Positions 34,683 to 42,713 of a DNA stretch of 57,651 nucleotides are shown here, piece after piece. The notes beneath the pieces are model-generated. The model ran no database searches and had not been told where the DNA came from. It saw only the letters and a program-made list of their open reading frames with translations. This stretch comes from Rhodospirillales bacterium. Its GTDB lineage: Bacteria > Pseudomonadota > Alphaproteobacteria > Rhodospirillales > JANQFP01. Made by a program: the position numbers and the translations under genes. The stretch's first letter is position 1. Every line of letters starts with the position of its first letter. The stretch lies in contig JANQFP010000046.1 of NCBI GenBank assembly GCA_028277795.1, positions 1-57,651 on the forward strand, in the 5' to 3' direction.

Positions 34683-34999
34683 CGGACCCTTCCTCACCGG
34701 CGGCACCTTACGCCGCCGACGGAACGCCTGTCCACCGGCGCCCGGCCGCCGGCAAAGATGGCCGGGCCGGCAATTCCTGCCGGGCCGGGCGGACGCGCGG
34801 CCGTTGATTCCGTTGGGTCTCGCGATGGCACGCCGATTGCTTCGTCGAACAGGGCCGGTGTCGGCCGAACCGTGCCGCGCGCCGCGGCGGCCACCGCGGT
34901 GAAAGGGAGAGACGTGGACCTGCCGAAGCCAATCATCCGACCCCATGGCGCCCGGCGGACCGCCCGTGCAGCCGGGCGGTCCGTGGTGACGATGCGGCC
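34683..34999. other. Divergent region with small upstream reading frame and hairpin
   Basis: Apart from the putative 29-codon reading frame at 34914-35003 and the hairpin within it, I see no gene. GC-rich inverted sequences occur around 34756-34790. It should contain the eipB promoter and the promoter of the gene at 35000. Confidence 0.4.
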
Positions 35000-35003
35000 A
35001 TGA
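34914..35003 (+). CDS. Putative 29-aa leader peptide
   Basis: A GTG preceded by AAAGGGAGAGAC (good ribosome site) opens a 29-codon frame, VDLPKPIIRPHG to VVTMRP, whose stop overlaps the next start as ATGA. The gene at 35000 has no good site of its own, so it may be translated by coupling. An 11-bp perfect hairpin lies inside the frame. It could be a true small protein, a leader peptide or chance. Confidence 0.35.
   Translation: MDLPKPIIRPHGARRTARAAGRSVVTMRP
34956..34983 (+). promoter_or_regulatory. 11-bp perfect hairpin just upstream of a start codon
   Basis: Arms at 34956-34966 and 34973-34983 (cggaccgcccg / cgggcggtccg) with a 6-nt loop, ending 16 bases before the ATG at 35000. In mRNA it would be very stable and would occupy the region where the ribosome must load; ribosomes translating the upstream frame would open it. 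No T run follows, so it is not a classic terminator. Confidence 0.45.
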
Positions 35004-35479
35004 GGATCGAGGACGGACCCCTCTACCGCGACCCGCTGGCCCGCCACCCGCCGGGGCGCGACCTGGTGCCGGTGCGCGAGGCGCGGCCGCCCGTCGCCGT
35101 CGGTCCGGTCGAGGATCGAACCCACGAGGGCGCCGCCGGCGAGGGCGACGAGCTGCCGCCCTTCGACGTCCGCCACATGTCGCCCCGGCGCATGGCCGAG
35201 GTCAGCATGGACCTCTACATGAGCGGTGCCCTGGGCTGGGAGGAATACGCCATGCTCGCCTTCCAGCCGGAGCTGCACCCCGACTACGACAATACCGTCG
35301 GCGCCCTGACCGGCGAAAAGGCGGAGCCCGACCGGCCCAAGGACTTCGTCGCCCAGTGGGAGGAGCGGCTGGCCTTCGAGCGCAAGCACAATGCCGAGGA
35401 CGAGCCGGCGGTCCAGCGTACCCGCCGCATCGTCGCCGTGCTGCGCCGCCTCGACCAGCCGACGGACCTGTTGGTTTGA
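35000..35479 (+). CDS. Conserved hypothetical protein
   Basis: A 159-aa soluble acidic protein. The first 55 residues are low-complexity and Pro-rich. The remainder has a compact block, MSPRRMAEVSMDLYMSGAL, followed by EEYAMLAFQPELHPDYD and KDFVAQWEERLAFERKHN, which looks like a conserved helical domain. No known motif. Its start overlaps a putative 29-codon frame (ATGA). Its stop is followed after 42 bp by a palindromic repeat separating it from aspS. Confidence 0.65.
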   Translation: MRIEDGPLYRDPLARHPPGRDLVPVREARPPVAVGPVEDRTHEGAAGEGDELPPFDVRHMSPRRMAEVSMDLYMSGALGWEEYAMLAFQPELHPDYDNTVGALTGEKAEPDRPKDFVAQWEERLAFERKHNAEDEPAVQRTRRIVAVLRRLDQPTDLLV

Positions 35480-35521
35480 TGCTGGTGCCCGGCACAAGGA
35501 GAAGCCGGTTCCGCCCCTTTG

Positions 35522-35624
35522 CCTCATCCTGAGCAGCGAGCGCAGCTCGCGTGTCGAAGGATGGCGACCGCAAGGTGCGGCGTCCATCCTTCGACACGGC
35601 GCTTCGCGCCTGCTCAGGATGAGG
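35522..35624. repeat. Palindromic intergenic element, copy 2
   Basis: Two long arms (35522-35564 and 35584-35624) are near-complete reverse complements, each made of cctcatcctgagcag and gtgtcgaaggatgg modules around a small GC stem. The whole could fold into one hairpin of about 40 bp. The same modules make up the element at 24395-24490. It sits between convergent genes (35000-35479 and aspS). Confidence 0.85.
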
Positions 35625-35649
35625 TCGAGGCGGTGATACCGCCTCGTCG

Positions 35650-37455
35650 TCAGCCGCCGCCCTGGTCCACCACCTTCTTCGGCTTGGGCAGATCGAGGCG
35701 CAGGTGCAGCTCCTTGAGGCGTTGCGGCTCCACCGGCGCCGGCGCCCCCATGAGCAGGTCCTGGGCCTGCTGGTTCATGGGAAAGGCGATCACCTCCCGG
35801 ATGTTGGGCTCGTCGGCCAGCAGCATGACGATGCGGTCGATGCCCGGCGCCGAGCCGCCGTGGGGCGGCGCGCCGTAGCGGAAGGCGTTGAGCAGGCCGC
35901 CGAACTTCTCCTCCACCTCCTCGGCCGCATACCCGGCGATCTCGAACGCCTTGATCATGATCTCGGGGCTGTGGTTACGGATGGCGCCGCTGGACAGCTC
36001 GACCCCGTTGCACACGATGTCGTACTGGAACGCCACGATGTCCAGCGGGTCCTTGGTCTCCAGCGCCTCCAGGCCGCCCTGGGGCATGGAGAAGGGGTTG
36101 TGGCTGAACTGGATCTCGCCGCTGGCCTCGTCCCGCTCGTAGAGGGGGAAGTCGACGCACCAGCAGAACTTGAACACCCCCGTCTCGCGCAGGCCCAGCT
36201 CGTCGCACACCCGCTCGCGGACGATGCCGGCGAACTTCTCGGCGCCGGCCTTCTGGTTGCAGACGAAGAACACCGCGTCGCCGTCGCCGACCCCGGCGGC
36301 GGCGCGGATGGCCTCCAGGCGCTCGGGCTCCAGGTTCTTGGCGATGGGGCCCTTGGCGCCCTCGGCACCGAAGATGATGTAGCCCAGCCCGCCCTGGCCC
36401 TCGTCGCGGGCCCAGTTGTTGAGCTTGTCGAAAAAGCCGGCACGCGGCCGGTCGGCGGCCCCCGGCGCCGGAATGGCGCGGACAACCGCGCCCTTGTCCA
36501 CCATCTTGGCGAACAGCCCGAAGTTGGAGCCGCGGTAGGCCTCCGTCACGTCGGCGATCTCGATTGCGTTGCGCAGGTCGGGCTTGTCGGTGCCGTACTT
36601 CAGCATCGCCTCGGCGTAGGGGATGCGCGGAAACGGCGGTGCGGTCACCGTCCGGCCGCCGCCGAACTCCTCGAACACCCCGCCCAGCACCGGCTCGAGG
36701 GCGGCGAACACGTCGTCCTGGGTGACGAAGGCCATCTCGAAGTCGAGCTGGTAGAACTCGCCCGGCGAGCGGTCGGCGCGGGCGTCCTCGTCCCGGAAGC
36801 AGGGCGCGATCTGGAAGTACTTGTCGAACCCCGAGATCATGAGCAGTTGCTTGAACTGCTGCGGCGCCTGCGGCAGGGCATAGAAGTGACCGGGATGGTT
36901 GCGGCTGGGCACCAGGTAGTCGCGGGCGCCCTCCGGCGAGCTGGCCGTCAGGATGGGTGTCTGGAACTCCAGGAACCCCTGCTCGTGCATGCGCCGGCGG
37001 ATGCTGGCAATGACGTTGTTGCGCAGCACGATGTTGCGGTGGACCTGCTCGCGCCGGAGGTCGAGGAAGCGGTGGCGCAGGCGCATGTCCTCGGAGTACT
37101 CGGCCTCGCCGGCCACCTGCATGGGCAGAACCATGGCCGACGATTCCATGAGGAACTCCTCGATGGTCACCTCCACCTGGCCCGTGTCCAGGGTCGGATT
37201 CACCGTGTCCTCGGATCGCTCGACGACCGTTCCGGTGATGGTCACCACGCTCTCGACGCGGGCGCTCTCGGCGGCGCCGAACAGGGGTGACGAGACGTCG
37301 ATGACGCACTGGGTCACCCCGTAGTGGTCGCGCAGGTCGATGAACAGCAGGTTGCCGTGGTCGCGCTTGCGGTGGATCCACCCCGACAGCCGCGCCCGCA
37401 CGCCGGCGTGCCCGATCCGAAGCTCGCCGCAGGTGTGGGTGCGGTAGGGGTGCAT
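35650..37455 (-). CDS. aspS: Aspartyl-tRNA synthetase
   Basis: A 601-aa class II synthetase. The N-terminal OB fold includes [25 protein letters not shown] (anticodon binding; seen in two pieces around residues 15-40). Motif 2 appears as [19 protein letters not shown], and motif 3 as [13 protein letters not shown]; the bacterial GAD insertion domain lies between. It attaches Asp to tRNA-Asp; whether it also charges tRNA-Asn cannot be decided, as no GatCAB or AsnRS gene is in view. The ATG at 37455 gives the normal N-terminus [12 protein letters not shown]. It is divergent from the merF gene by 154 bp. Confidence 0.97.
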   Translation of the reverse strand: MHPYRTHTCGELRIGHAGVRARLSGWIHRKRDHGNLLFIDLRDHYGVTQCVIDVSSPLFGAAESARVESVVTITGTVVERSEDTVNPTLDTGQVEVTIEEFLMESSAMVLPMQVAGEAEYSEDMRLRHRFLDLRREQVHRNIVLRNNVIASIRRRMHEQGFLEFQTPILTASSPEGARDYLVPSRNHPGHFYALPQAPQQFKQLLMISGFDKYFQIAPCFRDEDARADRSPGEFYQLDFEMAFVTQDDVFAALEPVLGGVFEEFGGGRTVTAPPFPRIPYAEAMLKYGTDKPDLRNAIEIADVTEAYRGSNFGLFAKMVDKGAVVRAIPAPGAADRPRAGFFDKLNNWARDEGQGGLGYIIFGAEGAKGPIAKNLEPERLEAIRAAAGVGDGDAVFFVCNQKAGAEKFAGIVRERVCDELGLRETGVFKFCWCVDFPLYERDEASGEIQFSHNPFSMPQGGLEALETKDPLDIVAFQYDIVCNGVELSSGAIRNHSPEIMIKAFEIAGYAAEEVEEKFGGLLNAFRYGAPPHGGSAPGIDRIVMLLADEPNIREVIAFPMNQQAQDLLMGAPAPVEPQRLKELHLRLDLPKPKKVVDQGGG

Positions 37456-37609
37456 GGCGCGGGACCTCGTGACGGGAGGGGGTAGGCGGGGCGGCCGGAA
37501 AAGCACACGGTTCGCGGCCGTTTGTCAAGCGGCCTTTCCCGGGTGAAGTCCGTCACGTTGGTGCACGCCGTTCCCGTCCCCGCATGCTGGTGATACTTTG
37601 TCCGGCGCC

Positions 37610-37807
37610 ATGAAGGACAGGCTTCTGGTGACCGGTGTTGTCGGCACGCTGGTTGCGGCGGTGTGTTGCTTCACGCCCCTTCTCGCCGTGCTGCTTTCGG
37701 CTGTCGGGGTGTCCGCCGTTATCGGTTGGCTCGACTGGGTGTTGATCCCGGCGCTGGCGGTGTTCGTGGTGATCTTGCTCGTCGCCTTGGCGAGGAGGCA
37801 TCGGTGA
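37610..37807 (+). CDS. merF: MerF-like mercury transport membrane protein
   Basis: A 65-aa protein with two membrane helices. The first contains the vicinal pair VAAVCCFTPLLAVLL that in MerF binds Hg(II) during import; the second is LDWVLIPALAVFVVILL. The C-terminal Cys pair present in plasmid MerF is missing, the protein ending RRHR. ATG at 37610 is preferred over a TTG 12 bp upstream. Its stop overlaps the next start (GTGA). No merA, merR or merP is present, so Hg(II) reduction would depend on genes elsewhere or the pair serves another metal or thiol function. Confidence 0.88.
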   Translation: MKDRLLVTGVVGTLVAAVCCFTPLLAVLLSAVGVSAVIGWLDWVLIPALAVFVVILLVALARRHR

Positions 37808-38016
37808 CCGTACTCGAATCCGCCATCACTTGCCCGGAATGCGACCACACGCGGGTCGAGACCATGCCGCATGACGCCTGCGTCATCGTCTACGATTGCA
37901 CGGCCTGCGGCGCCGAGTTGCGGCCACGCCCAGGGGACTGTTGCGTGTTCTGCTCGTACGGCACCGTGCCCTGCCCGCCCAAGCAGGCCGGTGCCGGAAA
38001 TCGCAACGGATGCTAG
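37804..38016 (+). CDS. GDCCVxC domain-containing small protein
   Basis: A 70-aa Cys-rich protein from the GTG at 37804, overlapping the merF stop. It has two Cys pairs forming a zinc-ribbon-like unit (CPECDH and CTACGA) and the family motif PGDCCVFCSYGTVPCPP. Relatives are found with mercury resistance genes and some are selenoproteins; here all positions are ordinary Cys codons, with no in-frame TGA. With eight or more thiols it likely binds Hg(II) or another soft metal handed over by MerF. Confidence 0.85.
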   Translation: MTVLESAITCPECDHTRVETMPHDACVIVYDCTACGAELRPRPGDCCVFCSYGTVPCPPKQAGAGNRNGC

Positions 38017-38041
38017 GACGCCACCTTCGAAATGAAGGAAG

Positions 38042-38611
38042 TTACTGCCCGGTCTCGCTGCCGGCCGCCGCCGGGGCGTGGACGGTGCCGGCCCGGGCCC
38101 GTGCCAGGTTGACCGCCTTTTCCAGTTCGGCCTCGCTGCACAGGCCGAGGCCGACCGGGTTCTGCGGCTTGATGTTGGGCGCGTTCCAGTGGGTGCGCTC
38201 GCGCACCGCGTTGATGGTGGGCTTGGTGGTGCCGATCAGCTTGGCGATCTGAGGGTCCGCCAGCTCCGGGTAGTTCTTGAGCAGCCAGGCGATGGCGTCG
38301 GGCCGGTCCTGGCGCTTGGACACCGGCGTGTAGCGGGCGCCCTTGGGGCGCGCCTGCGGCACCGGGGTGGCGGGCTCGGCCGCCTTGAGTCGCGCCGAGG
38401 GGTCGCCCGAGCAGCGGTCGATCTCCTCCTTGGTCAGCTCGCCGGCGGCGATGGGGTCCAGACCCTGCATGCCGATGGCCACCTCGCCGTCGGCGATGGC
38501 CTGCACCTCCAACTCGTGCAGCGCACAGAACTCGGCGATCTGGTCGAAGGTGAGCGCGGTGTTCTCGATCAGCCACACGGCGGTGGCCTTGGGCATGAGA
38601 GGACGGATCAT
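38042..38611 (-). CDS. trcR: Cell-cycle transcriptional regulator TrcR (DUF1013)
   Basis: A 189-aa protein with MPKATAVWLIENTALTFDQIAEFC and helix-turn-helix-like segments LADPQIAKLIGTTKPTINAVRER. DUF1013 proteins are restricted to alphaproteobacteria and bind promoters in a cell-cycle-linked way. The neighbouring quinone oxidoreductase and DUF1192 genes form, to my knowledge, a recurrent gene order in this class. The start at 38611 (MIRPLMPK) agrees with relatives; 38596 is an internal option. It ends 25 bp from the convergent GDCCVxC gene. Confidence 0.9.
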   Translation of the reverse strand: MIRPLMPKATAVWLIENTALTFDQIAEFCALHELEVQAIADGEVAIGMQGLDPIAAGELTKEEIDRCSGDPSARLKAAEPATPVPQARPKGARYTPVSKRQDRPDAIAWLLKNYPELADPQIAKLIGTTKPTINAVRERTHWNAPNIKPQNPVGLGLCSEAELEKAVNLARARAGTVHAPAAAGSETGQ

Positions 38612-38736
38612 GGAGTCTTTCCCGTTGTCGGCCGCCGCCGCGGGACCGCGGCGCGGTGCTGCTGACGACCGGGCCCTATATAGCGTTCACGCCGCCGCCG
38701 GGTCAAACAACCGTGTGGGCAAATGGACCGGCCGGA

Positions 38737-39732
38737 TCACGGGGTCAGCATGATCTTGCCGACGTGGCCGGCGCCTTCCATCAGGCGGTGGCCCTCGGCC
38801 GCCTCGGCCAGGGGCAGGGTGGCGTGGATGACGGGGCGGATGTCGCCGGACTCGATGAGTGGCCACACCCGCTCGATGAGGGCGCGGGCGATCTCCGCCT
38901 TGCGCTCGATCGCCTGCACGCGGAGGGTCGAGCCGGTGATGGTCAGGCGCTTGAGCATCACCGGCATGAGGTCGATCTCCACCTTCGAGCCCTTGTTGAA
39001 GGCGATCTGGACCAGCCGGCCCTCGCGGGCGAGGGCCGCGATGTTGCGGGCCACGTAGTCGCCGCCGACGATGTCCAGGATCACGTCCACGCCCTTGCCG
39101 CCGGTCAGCTCCTTGGCGATCTCGACGAAGTCCTCGCCGAAGTAGTCCACCGCCCGCTCCGCGCCGAGGCGCACGCAGGCGGCGCATTTGTCGGGGCCGC
39201 CCTCGGTGGCGATGACCGGCGAGCCCAGCCGGCTCGCCATCTGGATGGCCGTGGTGCCGATGCCGCCGCCGCCGCCGTGGACCAGGAACCACTCGCCGGG
39301 CTGCAGGCGGGCGCGCTCGAACACGTTGGTCCACACGGTGAAGAAGGTCTCCGGCAGGGCCGCCGCCTCGACCGGCGTGAGGCCGGCCGGCACCGGCAGG
39401 CAGTTGGCCGCCGGCGCCGTGCAGTACTCGGCGTAGCCGCCGCCGGGGGCCAGCGCGCACACCGTGTCGCCCGCCGCCCATTCGGCAACCCCGTCCCCGA
39501 GGGCGACGATGGGGCCCGCGATCTCCAGGCCGGGGATGTCGGTGACGCCGGGCGGCGCCGGATAGAAGCCGCGGCGCTGGTAGAGGTCGGGGCCGTTGAC
39601 CCCGGCCGCCGCCACCTGGATCAGCACCTCGCCGGGCGCCGGTTCGGGCACCGGTCGGGTGGTCGGCTGGAGGACCTCGGGGCCGCCGGGCTCGGCGATC
39701 TCGATGCAGGTCATGGTGGGGGGCAGGGTCAT
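38737..39732 (-). CDS. NAD(P)H:quinone oxidoreductase (PIG3-like, zinc-free MDR)
   Basis: A 331-aa medium-chain dehydrogenase/reductase. It has AAAGVNGPDLYQRRGFYP, GLEIAGPI, the Rossmann motif VHGGGGGIGTTAIQMA, and lacks the structural zinc cysteines, as quinone oxidoreductases do. The tail AAEGHRLMEGAGHVGKIML is typical of PIG3-type enzymes. It would transfer electrons from NADPH to quinones in the cytoplasm. The start at 39732 gives the usual N-terminus. It is divergent from DUF1192 and lies upstream of trcR on the same strand. Confidence 0.92.
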   Translation of the reverse strand: MTLPPTMTCIEIAEPGGPEVLQPTTRPVPEPAPGEVLIQVAAAGVNGPDLYQRRGFYPAPPGVTDIPGLEIAGPIVALGDGVAEWAAGDTVCALAPGGGYAEYCTAPAANCLPVPAGLTPVEAAALPETFFTVWTNVFERARLQPGEWFLVHGGGGGIGTTAIQMASRLGSPVIATEGGPDKCAACVRLGAERAVDYFGEDFVEIAKELTGGKGVDVILDIVGGDYVARNIAALAREGRLVQIAFNKGSKVEIDLMPVMLKRLTITGSTLRVQAIERKAEIARALIERVWPLIESGDIRPVIHATLPLAEAAEGHRLMEGAGHVGKIMLTP

Positions 39733-39822
39733 GGGGGCGCTCCCGGCTGGCGAATCGGTCTCGTCGTGTCTAGTCTGGCGCACGCACCCTGGCAAGACCG
39801 TGATGGAGTAAGGAGGCCCGCC

Positions 39823-40005
39823 ATGGAGCTGGAGGACCTGGAGCCCCGCAACAAGCCGCCGACGCCCAGGAACCTGGACGAGATGTCCATCGAGGCCCTC
39901 AACGAGTACATCGTCGAGCTGGAGGCCGAGATCGCGCGCGTCCGCGAGGCCATTACCGCCAAGGAACAGGCGCGGGCCGGCGCCGAGTCGGTGTTCAAGA
40001 GCTGA
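39823..40005 (+). CDS. DUF1192 small protein
   Basis: A 60-aa protein, MELEDLEPRN at the start and SIEALNEYIVELEAEIARVREAI (positions 22-44) as a helix with coiled-coil character. A perfect TAAGGAGG ribosome site precedes the ATG. DUF1192 proteins are small alphaproteobacterial proteins of unknown function that occur beside the quinone oxidoreductase/DUF1013 pair, as here. Probably forms a helical dimer. Confidence 0.88.
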   Translation: MELEDLEPRNKPPTPRNLDEMSIEALNEYIVELEAEIARVREAITAKEQARAGAESVFKS

Positions 40006-40146
40006 CCGCCGCGGCGATTGCTGCGCTTATGCTGCACCCGGAGCGCCGGTCATTGCGGGCTTGACCCCACCGCGTTGACGTGGTTTGGTTCGCGCGGGGA
40101 GAAAACGGTCCGGTAAGTTTGACAGGGTGCTGGCTTAAGAAGAACA

Positions 40147-40172
40147 GGGGCCGCCGGTCTGCGGGCGGCCCC
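40147..40172 (+). terminator. Terminator-like hairpin after DUF1192
   Basis: A 9-bp perfect GC stem (ggggccgcc / ggcggcccc) with an 8-nt loop, followed by gagcatttt. The T run is short and displaced, so termination may be weak. It is 140 bp after the DUF1192 stop. Confidence 0.5.
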
Positions 40173-40206
40173 GAGCATTTTGGCCCGGCTCACCGCCACG
40201 CAGGGC

Positions 40207-40338
40207 TGATATCGGTGCGCCTTTGAACCGACTTGCGAAGCGCCGTTATGGTGCGCCGGATAGCCCGCGCGGCGCTTGAGCGCCACCGCCTTCGCATGAA
40301 ATGGCCCGGAGGGTCAATTCATTGGCGCGGCGGTATGA
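40207..40338. repeat. 132-bp dispersed element, copy A
   Basis: Aligns without gaps to 46117-46248, with only about 15-16 differences by eye. It begins tgatatcgg and ends gcggtatga, near-inverted termini, and contains three internal hairpin-forming parts. It ends 11 bp before the ATG of the metY-like gene, so the ribosome-binding region and perhaps the promoter of that gene derive from the element or its edge. Confidence 0.9.
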
Positions 40339-40348
40339 GACGCCCGCC

Positions 40349-41644
40349 ATGGTGAAACCGCGACCGCCCGCATTCGACACCCTCAGCCTCCACGCCGGCC
40401 AGACCCCCGACCCGTCGACGGGCTCGCGGGCGGTGCCCATCCACCAGACCACCTCCTACGTGTTCGAGAGCGTCGACGCGGCGGCGGCCCTGTTCAACCT
40501 GGAACGCCCCGGCCATATCTACAGCCGCATCTCCAACCCCACCGTCGCCGTGCTCGAAGAGCGGCTGGCGGCGCTCGAAGGCGGTGTCGGGGCCGTGTGC
40601 ACGGCCAGCGGCCAGGCCGCCCTCCATCTGACCGTCGCCACCCTGACCGGCGCCGGGGGCCACATCGTCGCGTCGGCCTCGCTCTACGGCGGCAGCCACA
40701 ACCTGCTGGCTCTCACCCTCCCGCGGTTCGGCATCACCACCACCTTCGTCGACCCCCGGGACCCACGCGCCTTCGCCGCCGCCGTGCGCCCGCAGACCCG
40801 CCTGGTGTTCAGCGAGATCGTCGGCAACCCGGGTCTCGAGGTCATGGACATCGAGGCGGTGGCCGATGTCGCCCACCGGGCCGGCCTGCCGCTGGTCGTC
40901 GACAGCACCTTCGCCACGCCGTGGCTGTGCCGGCCGGTGGCGTTCGGCTGCGACATCGTCATCCATTCCCTGACCAAGTTCCTCGGCGGCCACGGGGTGG
41001 CGATCGGCGGCGCCGTGGTCGACGGGGGGACCTTCGATTGGGCGGCCACCGACCGGTTCCCGACGCTGACCGAGCCCTATGCCGGCTACCACGGCCTGGA
41101 CTTCGCCGAGGCCTACGGGCCGGCCGCCTTCATCGCCCGCGCCCGCGCCGAGGGCCTGCGCGACTTCGGCGCCTGCATGAGCCCGACCAACGCTTTCCAC
41201 CTGCTGCAGGGCATCGAGACCCTGCCGCTGCGCATGGCCCGCCATTGCGACAACGCGCTCGCCGTGGCCCGCTTCCTGGAGGGCCACGAGGCGGTCGCCT
41301 GGGTCACCTATCCGGGCCTCGAAACCCATCCCGACCACGGCTTGGCGCGGCGCCTGATGCCGCGCGGCTCCGGCGGCATCGTCTGCTTCGGCATCCGCGG
41401 CGGGCGGGACGCCGGGCGCCGTTTCATCGAGCGCCTGCAGGTGTTCTCCCACCTGGCCAACGTGGGTGACGCCAAGTCGCTGGTCATCCACCCGGCCAGC
41501 ACCACCCACCAGCAGATGGACGCCGCCGCCCTGGCCGCCGCCGGCATCGGCGAGGACCTGGTGCGCCTGTCGGTGGGGCTGGAGGACGCGGACGACCTAA
41601 CCGCCGACCTCGATCAGGCCCTGCGCGCCGCGCAGAAGGGCTGA
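40349..41644 (+). CDS. metY: O-acetylhomoserine sulfhydrylase (aminocarboxypropyltransferase)
   Basis: A 431-aa PLP enzyme of the Cys/Met metabolism family. FDTLSLHAGQTPDPSTGSRA, TTSYVFESVDAAAALFNLE (in two parts) and YSRISNPTVAVLEERLAAL are typical of the longer sulfhydrylase branch; SLTKFLGGHG contains the PLP lysine (Lys210). It makes homocysteine from O-acetylhomoserine and sulfide. The start at 40349 is used; an in-frame ATG at 40301 lies within the repeat and is unlikely. It is followed after 4 bp by an alpha/beta hydrolase gene. Confidence 0.95.
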   Translation: MVKPRPPAFDTLSLHAGQTPDPSTGSRAVPIHQTTSYVFESVDAAAALFNLERPGHIYSRISNPTVAVLEERLAALEGGVGAVCTASGQAALHLTVATLTGAGGHIVASASLYGGSHNLLALTLPRFGITTTFVDPRDPRAFAAAVRPQTRLVFSEIVGNPGLEVMDIEAVADVAHRAGLPLVVDSTFATPWLCRPVAFGCDIVIHSLTKFLGGHGVAIGGAVVDGGTFDWAATDRFPTLTEPYAGYHGLDFAEAYGPAAFIARARAEGLRDFGACMSPTNAFHLLQGIETLPLRMARHCDNALAVARFLEGHEAVAWVTYPGLETHPDHGLARRLMPRGSGGIVCFGIRGGRDAGRRFIERLQVFSHLANVGDAKSLVIHPASTTHQQMDAAALAAAGIGEDLVRLSVGLEDADDLTADLDQALRAAQKG

Positions 41645-41648
41645 GGCC

Positions 41649-42443
41649 ATGGGGGTGACCGTCACGGTCGGTGCCGACGACGTTTTCGCCGCCACCGGGG
41701 GCCAGGACTTCGACCGTGCTCTGCCGTCCGTGGTCTTCCTGCACGGGGCCGGCATGGACCAGTCGGTGTGGACGTTCGCCGCGCGGGCGCTGGCCCACCA
41801 CGGCCGCGCGGTGCTGGCGCCGGACCTGCCGGGCCACGGCCGCTCCGGCGGGCGCGCCATGGAGACCATCGACGCCCTGGCCGCGTGGGTGGTCGACCTG
41901 CTGGACGCGGTCGGCATCGGCGAGACGGCCCTGGTCGGGCACAGCATGGGGGCGTTGACCGCCCTGGCCTGCGCTGCCCGGTCGCCGGAGCGGGTGCGGT
42001 CGCTGGCCTTGCTCGGCGCGGCGGCGCGGATGCCGGTGCACCCCGACCTGCTGGCCGCCGCCGCGGCCGGCGACCCGCTGGCGTACGGGCTCATCGTCGA
42101 ATGGGGACACGGCTCGCGGGGCCGCACCGGCGATGGTCCGGTGCCGGGCCTGTGGATGGCCGGCGGCACCCGGCGTCTCCTGGAGCGCAACCGGCCGGGC
42201 ACGCTCCATGCCGGCCTCAAGGCCTGTGACGACTACACGGACGCCATGCAGGCGGTGGAACGGGTCCGGTGCCCGACCCTCGTCATCGCCGGCTCACAGG
42301 ACCGCATGACGCCGCCGGCCGGCGCCCGGCCTCTGGCCGACGCCATTGCCGGTGCGCGGACGCGGGTACTGGAAGGCTGCGGTCACATGATGATGACCGA
42401 GGCTCCGGTGGCCGTCACCGAAGCCCTGGCTGAAGTGGTCTGA
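41649..42443 (+). CDS. Alpha/beta hydrolase
   Basis: A 264-aa protein with the canonical triad: LVGHSMGALTAL (nucleophile Ser), IAGSQDRMTPPA (Asp) and LEGCGHMMMTEAP (His), plus FLHGAGMDQSVW for the oxyanion hole. It starts 4 bp after metY, so the two are cotranscribed. It may be a general esterase or lactonase. Homoserine acetyltransferase (MetX) has the same fold and would suit the operon, but this protein is shorter and lacks MetX signatures, so that assignment is not made. Confidence 0.88.
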   Translation: MGVTVTVGADDVFAATGGQDFDRALPSVVFLHGAGMDQSVWTFAARALAHHGRAVLAPDLPGHGRSGGRAMETIDALAAWVVDLLDAVGIGETALVGHSMGALTALACAARSPERVRSLALLGAAARMPVHPDLLAAAAAGDPLAYGLIVEWGHGSRGRTGDGPVPGLWMAGGTRRLLERNRPGTLHAGLKACDDYTDAMQAVERVRCPTLVIAGSQDRMTPPAGARPLADAIAGARTRVLEGCGHMMMTEAPVAVTEALAEVV

Positions 42444-42457
42444 TATCGTCTTACGGA

Positions 42458-42709
42458 TTAGTGGCCGGGCCAGGTGCGCCAGTCGTTGCTGCGCCCGTTC
42501 ACGTCGCAGCTCTGGTCGCGGAAACCGCAGCTCGGGCAGTCGCGCCGGGTGGCCAGGAACAGCGGCACGATGCCGAGGAGGCCGAGCCACTTGAGCCCGC
42601 CCTCGAAGGCGAAAAACAGCGAGAACAAGACCACCGCGGGCAGCAGGCGAACACCCCAGTCAAAGGCACTGGCGGCAATGGAACCTATTTTGGCGGCCCG
42701 ACTCGACAT
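42458..42709 (-). CDS. Small Cys-containing membrane protein (DUF2892-like context)
   Basis: An 83-aa protein with a hydrophobic middle (LLPAVVLFSLFFAFEGGLKWLGLLGIVPLF, two helices) and a C-terminal CPSCGFRDQSC cluster. The length and layout resemble DUF2892 proteins, though the cysteine part is longer and more zinc-ribbon-like. It starts 4 bp after the preceding DUF2892 gene, so they are cotranscribed. Role unknown; such proteins often accompany sulfur or rhodanese genes. Confidence 0.65.
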   Translation of the reverse strand: MSSRAAKIGSIAASAFDWGVRLLPAVVLFSLFFAFEGGLKWLGLLGIVPLFLATRRDCPSCGFRDQSCDVNGRSNDWRTWPGH

Positions 42710-42713
42710 GGTC

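Larger units (their letters stand above)
40006..40348. other. Intergenic region with terminator-like hairpin and repeat
   Basis: No gene is supported. It contains a fragment resembling common alphaproteobacterial repeats (gcgggcttgacccc near 40058), a strong hairpin at 40147-40172, and the 132-bp element at 40207-40338 reaching to within 11 bp of the metY start. Confidence 0.6.

Noticed and set aside
37804-38016. Selenoprotein form of the GDCCVxC protein
   Set aside because: All motif positions are Cys codons; no in-frame TGA or SECIS-like element is seen.
41649-42443. Homoserine O-acetyltransferase (MetX) beside metY
   Set aside because: The alpha/beta hydrolase is too short and lacks MetX-specific features; only a general hydrolase call is justified.
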